Assembly (NCBI GenBank): GCA_036504035.1
Contig: DASXVV010000002.1
Coordinates: 124,001-188,000, forward strand
Direction of reading: 5' to 3'
From: Candidatus Deferrimicrobiaceae bacterium
GTDB lineage: Bacteria; Desulfobacterota; Deferrimicrobia; Deferrimicrobiales; Deferrimicrobiaceae
Length of the DNA stretch: 64,000 nt
The notes under the pieces were generated by a model. The model had not been told where the DNA came from, made no database searches, and worked only from the letters and a program-made list of their open reading frames with translations. Shown in pieces: positions 53,265 to 62,508 of this stretch (position 1 is its first letter; each line of letters begins with the position of its first letter). The position numbers were made by a program, and so were the translations under genes.

Positions 53265-55559
53265 ATGACACAAGGAAACGGAAAACGGCTCTTCGGGATT
53301 TTCGCACTGATGATCGGGCTGCTGGCAGTCTCGGGGGGGGCTGCGCACGCATCCCCCGGCTACCTGACCAGTTTCAATACACAATACGGGACCTCGGCGA
53401 CGAGGCTCAACACCTGCACGCTGTGCCATACGAGCCCGCCGGCGCTCAATCCGTACGGAAGCGCCTTTGCGGCCGCCGGGCATAGTTTCACCGCGATCGA
53501 GGCGGCGGATTCCGACGGGGACGGCTACACGAACCTGGTCGAAATCAAGGCGCTCACCTTCCCGGGCGACCCGGCGGACCATCCGGCTGCAACGACCGGA
53601 AGCCCTGCGATCTCGCTCTCGCCGGCCTCCGACGCCTTCGGCAGCGTCACCGTGGGCCTTTCTTCCGCCCCGGCGATAACGACCATCACGAACAGCGGCA
53701 CGGCGAGCCTTTCCGTGACCGGCATGACGCTCTCCGACACGGCGGACTACGCCCTCAACGTCAACGGCGGCACGAACCCGTGCGGCAGCACCGCCAAGGC
53801 GCTGGCCGCGGGCGCGAACTGCACCGTGGCCGTCACGTTCAGCCCGAAATCGGCGGGCAGCCTCCCGGGCACCCTCACGATCGCTTCGAACGATGCGGCC
53901 AAGCCGTCCGCGGCCGTCTCGCTCACGGGAACCGGCGTGGTCGCGGCGGTCCCCAAGATCTCCGTCACCCCGGCATCCGACGCGTTCGGCAGCGTGACCG
54001 TCGGCGGCGCATCCACGCCGGCGATCTCGACCATCGCCAACACCGGAACCGCGGCGCTCGCCGTCAGCGGCATGACTCTTTCCAACGCAACCGACTACAC
54101 CCTCAATCTCAACGGTGGCGCGGCCCCCTGCGGAACCGCGGCGAAATCGCTGGCCGCCGGCACGTCGTGCACCGTAGCCGTCACCTTCAACCCGAAATCG
54201 GCAGGCGCGAAGACCGCGAGCCTCGCGGTCGCCTCGAACGACCCGTCCGCCCCGTCCACAACCGTCGCCCTGACCGGCACCGGCGCGACCGCGGCGGCGC
54301 CGAAGATCGCCGTCTCGCCCGCGAGCCTCGCGATCGGAAGCGTGACCGTCGGCGCGTCCTCCGCGCCCCAGACCGTCACCGTCTCCAATAGCGGAAACGC
54401 AAACCTCGCGGTCGGCAAGCTCACGCTCGGCGGCGCGAACGCCACCGAGTTCGGCCTGCAGAACGACCGCTGCTCCTCGCAGACGCTGGCTCCGGCCGCG
54501 ACCTGCACCGTGCAGGTCGTCTTCACTCCGTCCTCGGCCGCGGCGAAGGCTGCGACGCTGGCCATCCCCTCCAATGACGCCGCCACGCCGAACGTCGGCG
54601 TCTCCGTCAGCGGCACGGGTGTGACCCAAACCAACACGCCGCCGTCGGTCGTTTCGGTCATGCCGGCCTCCAACGCCGTCAACGTTTCACCGAACGCGTC
54701 CGTCAGCGCGGTCTTCAGCGAGACGATGAACGCCTCCAGCATCTCGACCTCGACCTTCACCCTTTCCGCCAACGGCAGTCCCGTGGCCGGGACGGTCGCG
54801 TACTCCGGCACCACCGCCACCTTCACCCCCGCGGCCCCTCTGGCCGCCGGGACGGTCCACACGGCGACGGTCACCACCGGCGCGCAGGACCTGGGCGGCG
54901 CCGGGATCGCGTCCAACTATGCCTGGAGCTTCACGACCCTCTCCGCGGTCGACAACACCGATACCGACGGCGACGGCATCGTCGACAAGGATGACGATTA
55001 CCCGAACGACAACCGGAGAGCGACGCCCCACTCGAGCCATGGAACAGGGAAGGTCAAGATCGACGTCTCCTCGATCCTCGGAGCCTACATGACCGAGGTC
55101 CAGGCCATGCCGGAAGGCACGCACGGAGGCAATCCGGCCGGCTACCACTTCAACGACGGCCTGTTCTCCTTCAAGATCAACCACGGCTCCGGCGCCGCCA
55201 CGGTCACGCTGACCTTCGGCGAGGCCGTACCCGCCGGGAGCAAGGTCTTCATGGTCACCTCCTCCGGGTACAAGGAAATCCCGGGCGCCGTCATCTCCGA
55301 CAACACCGTGACGATCCCCGTCCTGCCCACCACCGTGACGGGCGCTTCGACGACCTCGCTCACGATGGGCGGCACCGGCACGGCCACCGCGAACATCGTC
55401 GGCGTGGCCTCCCCGGACGCGGCTGCAACCGCCGCATCGGGCGGCGGCTGCAGCGCGACCGGCACCGCGTCGGGCGTTCCCGACGGCGGCCTGGCCGGCC
55501 TGCTGCTCATCGGCGCCGGCCTCCTGGTCCGGCGCAAGATGTCCGTCATCCGCCGGTAA
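53265..55559 (+). CDS. Exported multidomain ASH-repeat protein with CxxCH motif and C-terminal sorting signal
   Basis: 764 aa from the ATG of MTQGNGKRL, which has AGGAGA upstream. Signal peptide, then a single haem-attachment motif CTLCH (about residue 50) and a calcium-binding DSDGDGYTN repeat. Three choice-of-anchor-D/ASH repeats follow (each ..ASDAFGSVTVG...NSGTA...CTVAVTF.PKSAG), then a Big_5 domain, DTDGDGIVDKDDDYPNDN (type 3 thrombospondin) and a beta-rich domain. The C-terminus SGGGCSATGTASGVPDGG, hydrophobic segment, RRK is a Cys-containing sorting signal of the MYXO-/JDVT-CTERM kind. Probably surface-displayed. Role unknown. Confidence 0.85.
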   Translation: MTQGNGKRLFGIFALMIGLLAVSGGAAHASPGYLTSFNTQYGTSATRLNTCTLCHTSPPALNPYGSAFAAAGHSFTAIEAADSDGDGYTNLVEIKALTFPGDPADHPAATTGSPAISLSPASDAFGSVTVGLSSAPAITTITNSGTASLSVTGMTLSDTADYALNVNGGTNPCGSTAKALAAGANCTVAVTFSPKSAGSLPGTLTIASNDAAKPSAAVSLTGTGVVAAVPKISVTPASDAFGSVTVGGASTPAISTIANTGTAALAVSGMTLSNATDYTLNLNGGAAPCGTAAKSLAAGTSCTVAVTFNPKSAGAKTASLAVASNDPSAPSTTVALTGTGATAAAPKIAVSPASLAIGSVTVGASSAPQTVTVSNSGNANLAVGKLTLGGANATEFGLQNDRCSSQTLAPAATCTVQVVFTPSSAAAKAATLAIPSNDAATPNVGVSVSGTGVTQTNTPPSVVSVMPASNAVNVSPNASVSAVFSETMNASSISTSTFTLSANGSPVAGTVAYSGTTATFTPAAPLAAGTVHTATVTTGAQDLGGAGIASNYAWSFTTLSAVDNTDTDGDGIVDKDDDYPNDNRRATPHSSHGTGKVKIDVSSILGAYMTEVQAMPEGTHGGNPAGYHFNDGLFSFKINHGSGAATVTLTFGEAVPAGSKVFMVTSSGYKEIPGAVISDNTVTIPVLPTTVTGASTTSLTMGGTGTATANIVGVASPDAAATAASGGGCSATGTASGVPDGGLAGLLLIGAGLLVRRKMSVIRR

Positions 55560-55599
55560 CCCGCCCGCCCCGGCGTCAAGGCCGAGGCGTACAATCGAC

Positions 55600-55640
55600 A
55601 AAGGGGGAGCCGCCCGCGGGCGGTTCCCCCTTTCCATTTC
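55600..55640. terminator. Bidirectional terminator
   Basis: AAAGGGGGA-G-CCGCCC around GC pairs with GGGCGG-T-TCCCCCTTT, giving a 15-bp stem with one mismatch and A/T runs on both sides. It lies between the convergent ASH-repeat gene and the hybrid kinase gene and should stop both. Confidence 0.85.
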
Positions 55641-55680
55641 TGCCCGGCTGCTTGCGGCCGGCCCCCCCGCATCTTCTTTG

Positions 55681-58002
55681 TCAGCCGGCCCTCACCCTGT
55701 CGTCCAGCAGTTCGCCCAGCGTCCGGATCAGTGCGTCGTCCCTGTACGGCTTGGGGACCGCCGCCCGGAAACCGTAATTCCGGTAATCGGCCATGACGGG
55801 GTTGTTCGAGTAGCCGCTGGAGACCACCAGGACCGCCTCGGGATCGAACGCCAGGATCCGCTCGGCGACCACCCGGCCGTCAGGGCCTGCCGGTAGCGTC
55901 AGATCGAGGATCGCCGCGGAGAACGGCGTCCCGTTCGTCTTCGCCTCCCGGTAGAGGTCGACCGCCGCATCCCCGTGCTCGCAGGCGGTCACGCGATAGC
56001 CGAAATACTCCAGCGTCTCCCGGGCGAGAACCCGGATCAATTCCTCGTCGTCGAGAAACAGGATGGAGCGCCCGTTTCCTCTTGCCGGCGACGGCCGCTC
56101 CGGATCGGTCGGGTCGTCAGGGAGCACCGATCCGATCGACGGGAGGTGCAACGTGAAGGTCGCCCCGCACCCGACCTCGGATTGGACGGTGATGACCCCG
56201 CCGTGCCGCTCGACGATCGACCGGACCGAGGCGAGCCCGAGCCCGCTCCCGACGCCCGCCTTGGTCGTAAAGTAGGGATCGAAGATCTTCTCGCGCATTT
56301 CCTCGGGAATGCCGCATCCGGAGTCGGAGATGGCTATTCGCACGTATTCGCCCGGAGGCAGGCTTGGCGGCGACGCGGAAGGACAGACGTTCTCGCAGCG
56401 GATGGCGATCTTCCCTCCGTCCGGCATCGCCTGGACCGCATTGATGAGCAGGTTGTTGAAAACCTGCCCCAGCTGCCCCTCGTCCGCTTCGATCCCGCGC
56501 AGACCCGGCGGGATCTCGATCGATGCGCCCACGCGCGTTCCCACCAGCGCCAGCGACACCGCATCCTCGAGGACCTTCCCCACGGAAATCGACGCCTTGA
56601 CCGGCTCCCCGCCCCGCGCAAACGTGAGGAGCTGGGCGGCGATGCCTGCCGCGGCGCGGGAAGCATTCTCGGCCTTGTCCAGCAGTTCCCGCGCCTTGGC
56701 GGGGTCGTTCAGCTTCCGGCGTGCGAAGCTGACATATCCCAGGATGGAGGTGAGGGCGTTGTTGAAATTGTGCGCGATCCCGCCTGCGAGGACTCCGAGC
56801 GTCTCCATCTTCTGGATCCGGATGATCCGTTCCTGCATCGCCTCTCGCTCGGTGATGTCCAGAAGCGTGACGACGACCCGCTCCTTCCGGACCTGGCTAC
56901 GGAAGATGATGCGCTTGACGGAGCCGTCCCGGCAGGTGACCTGCCCCTCGTAGGTCGCGACGTCGGCCCCCCGCTTCCGCGCGGCCCCGATTGCCGAATT
57001 CTTTGCCGCCAGCGCCTGCCGACGGGCTTCGGGGTCGGGATAAGCGCGGATAAACCAGTCGTCGACGGTGCGGATCTCCCCGTATTCGTATCCGAAGCTC
57101 TCGATCGTATACCGGTTCATGAACTGGACGTTTCCGGCCAGGTCGGTCCAGGCGATCCCGGCGGGCATCGCATCGAGGAGCTCCCGGAGCGTCCGCTCTC
57201 CTTCGCGCGCCTCCGTTTCCGCCGCGGCGCGCACCCGGATCTCGTCTTCGAGCGCGAGATGCAGCTTCCGGTTCTCCGCGTCCCGCGTCTTCAACGCCGC
57301 TGCGAGCTCGTTCACGTTGGCGGCCGCGAGCCCCAGCTCGCTTCCGGAATCGACAGGCAGCGGCCGGTCGTACTCGCCCTCCCGGATCGCGCCGATTCCG
57401 CGGAGCAGGCCGTCGAACGACCGCATCGCCCTCCGGAGAACCGGATAGCTGACGGCCGAGACAAGGAGCAGGAACAGGAAGGCGGCCGCGCCGGCGAACA
57501 GGGCGGCGTCCCGGGCCTGGCGGGAGAGGCGGACGGTCTCGTATTCGACCCGGATGGCGCCCAACAGCGTCTCGCCGACGCCGCCCTCGCCGGTGAGGAC
57601 CCGCTCGGGGGACGCCCCGGACGGATTGCGGCGCACCGGGACCGACAGGGGCAGCAGCGTTCCGGACGGGGAAGCGCCCGTCCTCTGGAGGTCGACCAGG
57701 ACAAGTCCCGTCCCGTCGAGGATCGTCGCCCGGCGGATTCCCGGTCGAGCGATCGCGAAGCGAGCGAGGTTCGCCAGTTCCTCCCGGTTCCCGGAGAACA
57801 GGGGTAGCCGGACGCTTTCGGCAAGACTCATCGCGGTCAGGCGCGCCATCGCTTCGTTGTGCCGACGATCCTCGCGGATCTCGGTGAAGATGTAGAGGGA
57901 ACAGACCAGCAGGGCGACGGCGGATGCAGTCAGCAGGAAGATGGCGACGAGCCGGCCGAGGAAGCTGTTACGGAGCGTTTCGATCTTGGACTGCAGTTTC
58001 AC
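55681..58002 (-). CDS. Hybrid sensor histidine kinase with PAS and C-terminal receiver
   Basis: 773 aa. Transmembrane helices near residues 16-36 and 168-188 flank a periplasmic sensor region; then HAMP, PAS (about 278-395, WTDLAGNVQFMN), and the phosphoacceptor motif GVLAGGIAHNFNNALTSILGY (His about 413). The HATPase N-box NNLLINAVQAM and GSGLGLASVRSIVERHGG follow, then a receiver domain with phosphorylatable Asp in AAILDLTLPAG (about 700). It lies downstream of the binding-protein gene in the same direction. No DNA-binding partner is present nearby. Confidence 0.92.
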   Translation of the reverse strand: MKLQSKIETLRNSFLGRLVAIFLLTASAVALLVCSLYIFTEIREDRRHNEAMARLTAMSLAESVRLPLFSGNREELANLARFAIARPGIRRATILDGTGLVLVDLQRTGASPSGTLLPLSVPVRRNPSGASPERVLTGEGGVGETLLGAIRVEYETVRLSRQARDAALFAGAAAFLFLLLVSAVSYPVLRRAMRSFDGLLRGIGAIREGEYDRPLPVDSGSELGLAAANVNELAAALKTRDAENRKLHLALEDEIRVRAAAETEAREGERTLRELLDAMPAGIAWTDLAGNVQFMNRYTIESFGYEYGEIRTVDDWFIRAYPDPEARRQALAAKNSAIGAARKRGADVATYEGQVTCRDGSVKRIIFRSQVRKERVVVTLLDITEREAMQERIIRIQKMETLGVLAGGIAHNFNNALTSILGYVSFARRKLNDPAKARELLDKAENASRAAAGIAAQLLTFARGGEPVKASISVGKVLEDAVSLALVGTRVGASIEIPPGLRGIEADEGQLGQVFNNLLINAVQAMPDGGKIAIRCENVCPSASPPSLPPGEYVRIAISDSGCGIPEEMREKIFDPYFTTKAGVGSGLGLASVRSIVERHGGVITVQSEVGCGATFTLHLPSIGSVLPDDPTDPERPSPARGNGRSILFLDDEELIRVLARETLEYFGYRVTACEHGDAAVDLYREAKTNGTPFSAAILDLTLPAGPDGRVVAERILAFDPEAVLVVSSGYSNNPVMADYRNYGFRAAVPKPYRDDALIRTLGELLDDRVRAG

Positions 58003-58077
58003 GCGTGTTGTCCCGTGGACAGGAATTTCCTGTATTTAACACGACAGGGAATCGAAGTCCAACGAATCCGGAGGCGA

Positions 58078-58938
58078 TTACCTTAATTCGGCGGGGATCT
58101 CGAGCCCGAGGTTCCGGGTCACGGTGTCGTTTGCGTGCAGCCGGACCTTGCGGGCGTCGAGCGCCATGGAACGGGCACCCACATGGGCCAGCAACACGGT
58201 CGCCAGCTCTCCGGCCTGGCGGCCGAGGTCCGTCCGGTCGATGTCGAGCGACATCGCCGCGCCCTTCGCCAGGTACTGCTCGCTGAAGGTCACCACCGGC
58301 ACCTTATGCCGGAGGGAGAAGCGGGAGAACGCCTCCAGCGTCTCGGCCGTCACGGCAGTGCCGTCGGGGAGCATCCAGAGCGCATCGACGGCGTCCTGCA
58401 TCTGTTCCAGGCGAGCGGCCGTTTCCTTCGGGGAGCGCACCTCGCGGACGACCAGCGTGATCCCGGACTGGTGCGCGGCCGCCCGTGCCCGCTTCAGATA
58501 ATGGCCCGTGCGGGCCGGGTCGTGGACAATCCCCACCCGCCGGACGCCGATGGCCTTGAACAGCTCGAGGTAGCGCTCGGGCGCCGGCAGCACGCCGACG
58601 CCGCCGACGGAGCCGGCCGGGCCCTTCGCCAGGTTCAGGCTCAGCGCCAGCAGCCCGACCACCGGTACCCGGTCGACCTTCCGGCTGGCGGCGAGCGCCG
58701 CGTCGCCGACGGCCAGTACCAGCCGCGGCTGCTCTTCCTTTACTACCCGCACCACGTCGACCTCGGCGTAGTCGGACAAAACGAGCGTTTGGACGGTCCC
58801 CTTGCACGCCGACCGGAAGCCGCGCAGCGACTCTTCATATGCCGCGCTCCGGCTCGACTGCACGACGAGGATGTCGGCGGCCCGGGCAGGCAGCGCACCC
58901 AGGACGAGGAGCGCGACGAGATATCTCAGCGCGCGCAT
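58078..58938 (-). CDS. ABC-type substrate-binding-like periplasmic protein
   Basis: 286 aa from the ATG that overlaps the TonB receptor stop (TGATG). Signal peptide LRYLVALLVLGALPARAADI; the mature part has the two-lobed pattern of uncharacterised ABC periplasmic components (PF04392-like): RLVLAVGDAALAASRKVDRVPVVGLLALSL, GVRRVGIVHDPARTGHYLKRA, LWMLPDGTAVTAETLEAF and VPVVTFSEQYLAKGA. No permease or ATPase gene is adjacent. It may serve as the ligand sensor for the hybrid kinase just downstream. Confidence 0.82.
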   Translation of the reverse strand: MRALRYLVALLVLGALPARAADILVVQSSRSAAYEESLRGFRSACKGTVQTLVLSDYAEVDVVRVVKEEQPRLVLAVGDAALAASRKVDRVPVVGLLALSLNLAKGPAGSVGGVGVLPAPERYLELFKAIGVRRVGIVHDPARTGHYLKRARAAAHQSGITLVVREVRSPKETAARLEQMQDAVDALWMLPDGTAVTAETLEAFSRFSLRHKVPVVTFSEQYLAKGAAMSLDIDRTDLGRQAGELATVLLAHVGARSMALDARKVRLHANDTVTRNLGLEIPAELR

Positions 58939-60818
58939 CAGAAGTTCCACCGCACGCCGCCCTCGAACCAGCGGGGCGTGTTGACGTACAGCTCGGCATC
59001 GGTCGTCTGGACGTTCGAGAAAAGGTTGCGTCCCGAGAAGAACAGCACGGGCGACAGTTCGGCCTGCGGCTTCACCTTCCACGAAAGGTGCAGGTCCCAG
59101 ACCATGCCCCGGCTGGCCGAGAGGTCTCCTTCCACCGCATTCCAGACGACGTGGCTACCGGTCAGGGCGCCCCGCACCCCGAGGTCGGCCTCGTCGTAAA
59201 GGATCCCCATTTTGAGCAGGTGGGAGGGGACCACCTGGCCGTTGGCGGTCTTGACCCGCGTCCCGGAGTCGGCATCCCTCGCGTAGGTGAAGGTGTAGCC
59301 GGCGGTCAGCGACAGTCCGAGCCAAGGCGCGGTGCGACCTTCCATCTCGAAGCCCTGCCGGTCCTGGTTGGATAACGTTCCGGGGCCGACCAACTCGATG
59401 TCGCGCAGCCGGTTGAAGAAATAGGTGCCCTTGATCCAGAGGAATGGCAACTCTTCGGACTCGAAACCCGCCTGCAGGGTCGAGACGTGCATCAAGTCAT
59501 GCTTCTGGACGGGGCTCGGCAGACCGTAACCGCGGGCGCCGTAAGCGCGCAGAAGCGTCTTCCCCGTCGCCTGCCAGGTCGCACCCAGAGTAACACTCGT
59601 GTAATCGCTGGCGATCCCGGTGTGGTCGAACCGAACGCCCGGGAGAACCGTCACGCGCCCGATGGAAAGCGTGCCGTTCGCGTAAGCCGCCCATCGGTTC
59701 CAGTCCCGGTCGAACCAGAGAACGGATGTGGGGGCGATCTGTTCCGATTTGGTCCGGTCGTGTCCGAATTCCGCCCCGGCTACCAGGTTCCGCGAGCTGT
59801 CGCCCCACGAGAGCCGCGCGCCGGCGCCCCGGCTCGACTCGTTGACCCGCGTGTATCGGTAGGGGAGGTTCTCGCCCGCAATTCGGTCGTTGAGGTCGGC
59901 CTCCCCCATGCGATCGAGGGCATACCCGTCCAGGTCGAGGGTGAGCCGCTCGGCCAGCGGCCTTGTGTACTTTAACGACCCGCTGGCCAGCGACCGGGAA
60001 GCATCGTCATGGACCGGCCACCCGCCGGTGGTCCCCTCATCCATCCCGTGGTGGTTGTTGTAGCCGGCTCCCCCGACCGTCAGTACGCCGCCGGCGGAAT
60101 CGCGCCAGACGACCTTGCCGGACGCGTGGTTCAACTCCGTGCCGTTGTTCGGGCGGAGGCCGTCCGATCGGATGTTGCCGCCGGCGAGGTAGTAGCCGAT
60201 GGACCCCGCCGCGCCGCTCAGCTCGAGCCGGCTGTCGGCGGTCGCCCGCCGGCCGATCGAGCCGGAAAGGAGCCCGCCGCTCGGCCGTTCCCAGTCCGGC
60301 GACTTCGTAACGATGTTGATCACGCCGCCGAGCGCCGACCCCCACGCGGCCGACGCCGCCCCCTTGACGATCTCGATCCGCTCGATCTGCTGCACCGGGA
60401 TCAGCCCCGGCTCGGCCATGTCGAGCTGGAAATCGTTCTGGCGGACGCCGTCCACGAGGACGAGGACGGTGGTGTTGTGCGTTCCTTGGATGCCGAAGAA
60501 AGTGAAGGTGGTCGGTGTGCGCAAGTAGTCGAGCTGGATGCCGGGAATCGTTTGAAGCACGTCCGCCAATGTGTGGGCGTTGAGACGAGCGATGTCGTCG
60601 GCGGTGACGACCGTGACGTTTTCGGCGATCTTCGAAGCCGGACGGGGAGATCGCGCGACGGGCGCCGCTTCGGGCGTCTCGTTATCGAGCCCCAGCGCCG
60701 ATGCGGGGGCGTCGGCGGCATACCCCGGCGCCACGCTGCAAAGCGAACACGCCAGCAGCACGAGGAGCAAAAGATGGGAAAACTTGTGCAGCAGATCTTC
60801 TCCCGGGGTGTAACGCAT
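58938..60818 (-). CDS. TonB-dependent outer-membrane receptor
   Basis: 626 aa. Signal peptide, plug domain (ENVTVVTADDIARLNAHTLADVLQTIPGI; VLVLVDGVRQNDFQ; IERIEIVKGAASAAWGSALGGVINI) and a 22-stranded-type barrel ending in the aromatic F of GVRWNF. It is BtuB/FepA-like in size; the ligand cannot be deduced. It heads an operon with the periplasmic binding-like protein and the hybrid kinase and is divergent from the RiPP genes. Confidence 0.93.
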   Translation of the reverse strand: MRYTPGEDLLHKFSHLLLLVLLACSLCSVAPGYAADAPASALGLDNETPEAAPVARSPRPASKIAENVTVVTADDIARLNAHTLADVLQTIPGIQLDYLRTPTTFTFFGIQGTHNTTVLVLVDGVRQNDFQLDMAEPGLIPVQQIERIEIVKGAASAAWGSALGGVINIVTKSPDWERPSGGLLSGSIGRRATADSRLELSGAAGSIGYYLAGGNIRSDGLRPNNGTELNHASGKVVWRDSAGGVLTVGGAGYNNHHGMDEGTTGGWPVHDDASRSLASGSLKYTRPLAERLTLDLDGYALDRMGEADLNDRIAGENLPYRYTRVNESSRGAGARLSWGDSSRNLVAGAEFGHDRTKSEQIAPTSVLWFDRDWNRWAAYANGTLSIGRVTVLPGVRFDHTGIASDYTSVTLGATWQATGKTLLRAYGARGYGLPSPVQKHDLMHVSTLQAGFESEELPFLWIKGTYFFNRLRDIELVGPGTLSNQDRQGFEMEGRTAPWLGLSLTAGYTFTYARDADSGTRVKTANGQVVPSHLLKMGILYDEADLGVRGALTGSHVVWNAVEGDLSASRGMVWDLHLSWKVKPQAELSPVLFFSGRNLFSNVQTTDAELYVNTPRWFEGGVRWNF

Positions 60819-60970
60819 GGTGCGTCGATGCGTAGTAATCCCTGGAATCGGAGGGGGGCAACGACAGAATGAGCCATTATTGATAACAAGTTCCCTTGCG
60901 AAAGTCTAGACGAAGATTGCATGCGACGATCCAACACCCGGACGGCAACGCCCGAAAGGAGGCACGGATC

Positions 60971-61090
60971 ATGGAAAACGAAACGCAGGAAACGGATGAA
61001 TGTGAAGTAGAGGTACTGGTGGAGGGTCAGCTCGAGATCGAGGAAGTGTCAAGCTGCTGCACGGCGGGGACGCAAAGCTCCCGCAACTGA
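60971..61090 (+). CDS. RiPP precursor peptide (geopeptide-like)
   Basis: 39 aa, with AAAGGAGG 8 nt upstream of the ATG. The leader is strongly acidic (MENETQETDECEVEV, LVEGQLEIEEV) and the core is SSCCTAGTQSSRN, rich in Cys, Ser and Thr. It directly precedes a radical SAM/SPASM protein, the usual geometry of radical-SAM-modified peptides. The maturase pairing and core type suggest the geopeptide group known from Geobacter; that name rests on memory of the family, the precursor call on sequence and context. Confidence 0.82.
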   Translation: MENETQETDECEVEVLVEGQLEIEEVSSCCTAGTQSSRN

Positions 61091-61112
61091 GGCCCCTTAA
61101 CCCGCTGAATCC

Positions 61113-61134
61113 GGGGGAAGCAATTGCTTCCCCC
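61113..61134. terminator. 22-bp perfect palindrome between precursor and maturase
   Basis: GGGGGAAGC-AATT-GCTTCCCCC is a perfect stem-loop 22 bp after the precursor stop. It lacks a T-run, so it is more likely an attenuator or RNA-stabilising hairpin giving more precursor than maturase mRNA than a full terminator. Confidence 0.65.
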
Positions 61135-61164
61135 TCCCGCCCTGATTCCCATGGAGACTCCGTC

Positions 61165-62463
61165 GTGCCGCTTTCCCGATATCACGTGTGCTTTTCCGAC
61201 CCGGACCGCCCCGGATTCTCGCTCCTCTACTCGACGAAAAAAGGATCGCTGGTCCGACTCGCCGACCGGCGAATTGCCGCCATCCGGAACGGTAACCCGA
61301 CCGACGCCGAGCGCGCCACGCTGGGCCGGCTGGAACTGTGGACCGATGATCCGGACGCCGAGCGGACCGACATGGCCGGCCTCGTCGACCGCACCAATGC
61401 CGCAAGCCGCCGTTTCGCCGCGACGGTCGTCCTGACGCTGGACTGCAACCTGGCGTGCCCCTACTGCTTCGAGGGGAATTTTCGCGACGGGGGGACCATG
61501 GACGAGGCCACCGCCCGTCTGCTGGTGGAAGTCGTCGTCCGGGAACAGATCGGCCGGGGACGCGACGTGGAGATCCGCTTCTATGGCGGCGAGCCGCTGA
61601 TGGCGGTCCCCCGCCTGAAGGCGATCGCCCGGCCGTTGCAGGCGGCGGCCGCTTCGCACGGAACGCAATTTTCCATGAGCCTGGTCACCAACGGCACGCT
61701 GCTGACCCGCCCGCGGGTCGAGGAACTGCTTCCGCTGGGACTGGCCGGCGCCCAGGTCACGCTGGACGGCTCTGCGGCGATCCACGACCGGCAGCGCCCG
61801 TACGCCTCCGGCCACGGGAGCTACCGGGATATCCTGGCCAACGTCGCCGCGGTCCACGATCTCGTGCCGCTCAAGCTCGGCGGCAATTTCAACCCCGACA
61901 ATTACCGCGATTTTCCACGGATGCTGGACGACCTGCTGGCTGCCGGGGTCGCCCCCGCCCGGCTCGGCCCGGTCCAGTTCGCCCCGATCCTGCCCAGGTC
62001 GGGACGCCCGGCGGTCGGTGACGTCTGCGGGTGCGTTTCGGCCGGAGACGACCCGTGGCGAATCGATGCGGCGCTGTTCCTGCGGGAGGAGACGCTGAAG
62101 CGGGGCTTCGCGGTGGACAAGCCGGCGATGGGAATCTGCATGGTCGAGCTGGAAAACCGCTGGGTGGTCGACCGGAACGGGGCGCTGTACAAGTGCCCCG
62201 CATTCATGGGGTGGCCGGAAATGGCCGTGGGTACCTTGGCGGAGGGGATCGGCGATTTCCGCGACTCCCACCGCCTCGGATTCTGGCAGGAAGACCGATG
62301 CCTCGACTGCCGCTACCTGCCGCTTTGCTTCGGCGGCTGCCGGCTCCTTCCCATGCTTCGCGAGGGAGCCATCGACGAACCCGATTGCCGGAAGGCGTAT
62401 TACGACGCCGCCCTGGAGAAGATCGTCCGGATGGACCAACGGTACCGAATTCAGGCCCGGTGA
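61165..62463 (+). CDS. Radical SAM/SPASM peptide maturase (geopeptide type)
   Basis: 432 aa from the GTG of VPLSRYHVCF, with GGAGA 7 nt upstream. An N-terminal leader-recognition-like region (about residues 1-85) precedes the radical SAM motif LDCNLACPYCFEGNF (Cys 94, 98, 101) and FYGGEPLM. The C-terminal SPASM region has GNGALYKCPAFMG-like (RNGALYKCPAFM) and CLDCRYLPLCFGGCRLLP cysteines for auxiliary clusters. It would install a crosslink, probably thioether or carbon-carbon, on the upstream 39-aa peptide. No exporter or protease follows. Confidence 0.92.
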   Translation: MPLSRYHVCFSDPDRPGFSLLYSTKKGSLVRLADRRIAAIRNGNPTDAERATLGRLELWTDDPDAERTDMAGLVDRTNAASRRFAATVVLTLDCNLACPYCFEGNFRDGGTMDEATARLLVEVVVREQIGRGRDVEIRFYGGEPLMAVPRLKAIARPLQAAAASHGTQFSMSLVTNGTLLTRPRVEELLPLGLAGAQVTLDGSAAIHDRQRPYASGHGSYRDILANVAAVHDLVPLKLGGNFNPDNYRDFPRMLDDLLAAGVAPARLGPVQFAPILPRSGRPAVGDVCGCVSAGDDPWRIDAALFLREETLKRGFAVDKPAMGICMVELENRWVVDRNGALYKCPAFMGWPEMAVGTLAEGIGDFRDSHRLGFWQEDRCLDCRYLPLCFGGCRLLPMLREGAIDEPDCRKAYYDAALEKIVRMDQRYRIQAR

Positions 62464-62508
62464 TCTCCCGATCGCCCCTGCCACGCGCCGGAGCGATGCC
62501 CTTCCGGG

